In this document: piece by piece, positions 61,710-64,000 of the stretch | How positions within the stretch are numbered: the stretch's first letter is position 1 | Layout of the letters: every line of letters begins with the position of its first letter | Origin: Prochlorococcus sp. AG-449-P16 | GTDB lineage: Bacteria; Cyanobacteriota; Cyanobacteriia; PCC-6307; Cyanobiaceae | Assembly: GCA_003212175.1 (NCBI GenBank) | Contig: QCQN01000001.1 | Coordinates: 1-64,000, forward strand | Reading direction: 5' to 3' | Length of the DNA: 64,000 nt | The notes under the pieces: generated by a model | The model's database searches: none | The model's input: only the letters and a program-made list of their open reading frames with translations | Told to the model about the DNA's origin: nothing | Program-made: the position numbers and the translations under genes

Positions 61710-62609
61710 ATGGAAAAATCAGCTCTGATAGATAGTGATGTAAATTATGACTGGAATTTTTTAAATTACCCAATACATACTATTTCTGCTAAACCTAGGC
61801 AGACATCAAAAGAATGTGCAATTTTACTAATTCATGGTTTCGGTGCCTCTACTGATCATTGGAGATTCAATATACCTATTTTGAGTGATAAATACGAAGT
61901 TCATGCTATGGATTTACTCGGTTTTGGAAAGAGTCCTAAGCCTCAAGATGTTGAATACTCAGGATCTTTATGGAAAGATCAGGTTGTAGCTTATATAAAA
62001 GAGAAAATAAAAAAGCCTACCATTGTAGTTGGGAATTCATTAGGTGGTTATGCAGCATTAGCAGCAGGTTCAGAATTAAATGAACTAAATGCAGGAGTGA
62101 TATTACTTAATGCTGCAGGATATTTTAGTGAAGAAAAAACTACTAAGAAAAATATGATTCAAACTTCAATTGAAACAGTTGCTGGTATATTTTTAAAAAA
62201 TGTTGTTCTTCAACGTTTGATTTTTGAGAATATGAGAAATCCAAAAAATATAAAAAAAACTTTGAATCAAGTTTATGTTGATAAGAAGAATGTTGATGAA
62301 TTTTTAGTAGAGTCAATAAGAAAACCTTCTCTAGATTATGGTGCATTTAATGTTTTTAGAAGTGTATTTAACCCCTCAGGTCCTCAGGGATTGCCCTTGG
62401 ATAAGTTATTTGCAAAACTTGATTCACCATTACTACTGCTCTGGGGAGGTAAAGATCCTTGGATGAATACTCCAAAAAAAAGAAATCTATATAAAAAATT
62501 TACACCAAAGAATACAAAAGAAATCATTCTCGATGCTGGTCATTGTCCTCATGATGAAATACCTGAATTAGTTAATCAGCATATTTTGGATTGGGTTGAT
62601 TCTCTTTAA
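61710..62609 (+). CDS. Alpha/beta hydrolase, pheophytinase/chlorophyll-dephytylase-like (second copy)
   Basis: The 299-aa protein is a paralogue of the hydrolase at 33.2 kb. It has HGFGASTDHWRFN, DLLGFGKSPK, nucleophile Ser in VGNSLGGYAALAA, the acid in LLLWGGKDPW, and the catalytic His in DAGHCPHDEIPELVN. The same GHCPHDE ending is found in plant pheophytinase and chlorophyll dephytylase. It has no signal peptide. It follows the antiporter by 44 bp and precedes the epimerase-like gene by 10 bp on the same strand. Confidence 0.82.
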   Translation: MEKSALIDSDVNYDWNFLNYPIHTISAKPRQTSKECAILLIHGFGASTDHWRFNIPILSDKYEVHAMDLLGFGKSPKPQDVEYSGSLWKDQVVAYIKEKIKKPTIVVGNSLGGYAALAAGSELNELNAGVILLNAAGYFSEEKTTKKNMIQTSIETVAGIFLKNVVLQRLIFENMRNPKNIKKTLNQVYVDKKNVDEFLVESIRKPSLDYGAFNVFRSVFNPSGPQGLPLDKLFAKLDSPLLLLWGGKDPWMNTPKKRNLYKKFTPKNTKEIILDAGHCPHDEIPELVNQHILDWVDSL

Positions 62610-62619
62610 GTAACATATT

Positions 62620-63474
62620 GTGCATATTAAATTCTTTAATAGAGATCAAGACATTCTTGTCTTTCAATTAGATGAAAATAACTATATTAAATTTTGTCCT
62701 GAAAGAGGAGGTATCATCACAGATTGGGTCGCCGATGGTAAAGAGATTCTTTATTTTGATGAAAAAAGATTTATGGATAAGACAAAAAGTATAAGGGGAG
62801 GTATTCCAATCTTGTTTCCAATTTGTGGAAATCTCGAAAACTCTAGTTCAGTATTTGGAAAAGATTATTTGCAGTTAATGCAACATGGTTTTGCAAGGGA
62901 TTTGCAATGGAAATATTATTTTAATGAAAATGACAAATCTTTATCTTTATTTTTAAATGAATCTCAAATAACAAAAAAATATTATCCATTTGATTTCGAG
63001 TTAAGAATAGAGGTTTTCTTAATGATTAACTTTTTAGAATTTAAAATTACTATTCAAAACAAGACAGATATCGCAATGCCTATAAATTTCGGATTACATC
63101 CATATTTTAATGTTTCAGATTTCAAAAATTTAGATTTTATTGATTATCCAGTAAATTGTCAGAATCAAAAGAGAAATCTTCTAAGTAATACTTTAGATGA
63201 ATTAAAAAATATTAATTTAGGGGTTGATTTACTTATGTATTCTTCAGGTAAAAGTTCTTTTATAGATAGAGTCTTTAAAAGACAGATCACTTTAAATCAT
63301 CCATTTCCTTTTGATCTAGGTGTTATTTGGAGTGAACCTAATAGAAAAATGATATGTCTTGAACCTTGGACTAGTCCCAGAAATTCTTTTGTTGATGGAT
63401 TTAGAAAGATTATTATCCCTCCAAATGATAGTCATAAGTTTGATGCTTCTATAAAAGTAAAATCTCTTGAGTGA
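62620..63474 (+). CDS. Aldose 1-epimerase-like protein
   Basis: The 284-aa product belongs to the galactose mutarotase-like fold. It has RGGIPILFPICGN near residue 62, the catalytic-type GLHPYFNV, and late CLEPWTSPRNSF. This pattern is closer to the D-hexose-6-phosphate epimerase-like and LacX-like members than to classical GalM. The sugar is unknown. It starts at GTG 62620, and its stop is followed by the DUF1537 gene 13 bp later. Confidence 0.8.
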   Translation: MHIKFFNRDQDILVFQLDENNYIKFCPERGGIITDWVADGKEILYFDEKRFMDKTKSIRGGIPILFPICGNLENSSSVFGKDYLQLMQHGFARDLQWKYYFNENDKSLSLFLNESQITKKYYPFDFELRIEVFLMINFLEFKITIQNKTDIAMPINFGLHPYFNVSDFKNLDFIDYPVNCQNQKRNLLSNTLDELKNINLGVDLLMYSSGKSSFIDRVFKRQITLNHPFPFDLGVIWSEPNRKMICLEPWTSPRNSFVDGFRKIIIPPNDSHKFDASIKVKSLE

Positions 63475-63487
63475 TGATGGAATATTT

Positions 63488-64000
63488 ATGAAATTTGTTG
63501 TTATAGATGATGATCCAACAGGTTCTCAGACAGTTCATGACTGCTTATTACTTCTTAAGTGGGATTATTCAACTTTAGTTAAAGGTTTTGAATCCGAATC
63601 TAATTTATTTTTTATTTTGGCTAATACCAGGTCACTTTCGGAAAATGATGCGAAATTCACAATAAAAGAAATTTGTAAAAATCTTAAGACTGTTTTAGCT
63701 TCTAAAGCATATGCACAAGAAATTATTTTTATAAGTAGAGGAGATTCTACTCTTCGAGGACATAACTTTTTAGAGCCTAATGCTTTAAATAGTTGTTTAG
63801 GTCCTTTTGATGCTACTTTTCATATCCCAGCTTTTATAGAAGGTAAAAGATTAACAATTAATGGGTCACACTTTGTTGATAAAAAACTTATTCATAAGAC
63901 AATTTTTGCGAAAGATAAAATTTTTGGATACGAGACAAGTATTGTCAAGAATCTTTTATTTCAAAAGAGTAAATCACAAATAAAATTAGATGATATTCAA
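63488..64000 (+). CDS. Four-carbon acid sugar kinase family protein (partial, cut by right edge)
   Basis: From the ATG at 63488, 171 codons run to the window edge without a stop, so the ORF track omits it. The N-terminus KFVVIDDDPTGSQTVHDC and the SRGDSTLRGHNFLEPNAL segment match the DUF1537/four-carbon acid sugar kinase family (OtnK/DtnK-like). These proteins phosphorylate acid sugars such as threonate or erythronate. The C-terminal nucleotide-binding half lies outside the window. Substrate and pathway are not determinable here. It is close behind the epimerase-like gene. Confidence 0.83.
   Translation, partial: MKFVVIDDDPTGSQTVHDCLLLLKWDYSTLVKGFESESNLFFILANTRSLSENDAKFTIKEICKNLKTVLASKAYAQEIIFISRGDSTLRGHNFLEPNALNSCLGPFDATFHIPAFIEGKRLTINGSHFVDKKLIHKTIFAKDKIFGYETSIVKNLLFQKSKSQIKLDDIQ

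Overview
The window is an AT-rich, gene-dense cyanobacterial chromosome segment. Several photosynthesis or plastid-lineage genes (psaC, psbZ, ndhS, Ycf23-type and Ycf52-type proteins, an RpaB/Ycf27-type regulator) sit among housekeeping genes. Strong A+T bias, very short spacers, repeated convergent overlaps, few clear Shine-Dalgarno sites and no mobile DNA point to a streamlined marine picocyanobacterium. The best match is a high-light-adapted Prochlorococcus. The assignment rests on recognised protein families and composition, not on a database search.

Layout. 1-10.8 kb: dnaX (cut by the left edge), clpX, clpP and tig run on the minus strand. The plus strand then carries asd-dapA-rnj (lysine/DAP pathway, RNase J), facing tilS, followed by a Ycf23-like gene. 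10.8-19 kb: uvrB, lysC, holA, cobH and mutS. 19-26 kb: psbZ, ribH, tRNA-Gly(GCC), an NTF2-like protein, a GNAT acetyltransferase, secA, cysE and a GntR regulator. 26-34 kb: infC, miaA, gyrB, a small exported protein, two tandem CrcB/Fluc genes, mgtE and a group 2 sigma factor. 33-41.5 kb: an alpha/beta hydrolase, a PfkB kinase, tsaE, ahcY, a DedA protein, ssb, mreBCD and an OmpR-type response regulator. 41.5-48.8 kb: lysS, an 83-aa conserved ORF, smpB, ruvB, a TPR lipoprotein-like or exported protein, an M20 amidohydrolase, a small membrane protein, and a TPP riboswitch with thiC. 48.7-56.7 kb: tktA, fabF and acpP; psaC and glmS; rimM facing away from ndhS; rnc with rnpB directly upstream; tRNA-Arg(CCT). 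56.8-64 kb: two small uncharacterised genes, glgP, a CPA2 antiporter, a second alpha/beta hydrolase, an aldose-epimerase-like gene and the start of a four-carbon acid sugar kinase (DUF1537) cut by the right edge.

Genes that work together include trigger factor with ClpP and ClpX (folding and proteolysis), Asd, DapA and LysC (aspartate-family amino acids), FabF and AcpP (fatty acid elongation), MreB, MreC and MreD (cell shape), and RNase III with RNase P RNA (RNA processing). TilS, MiaA and RimM also serve translation.

I found no rRNA operon, CRISPR array, insertion sequence, prophage or integrated island. The window looks like core genome. The observations most worth following up are the asymmetric CrcB pair with an odd start region, the two pheophytinase-like hydrolases, the rnpB-rnc and rnpB/tRNA-Arg arrangements, and several small conserved genes without a known role.
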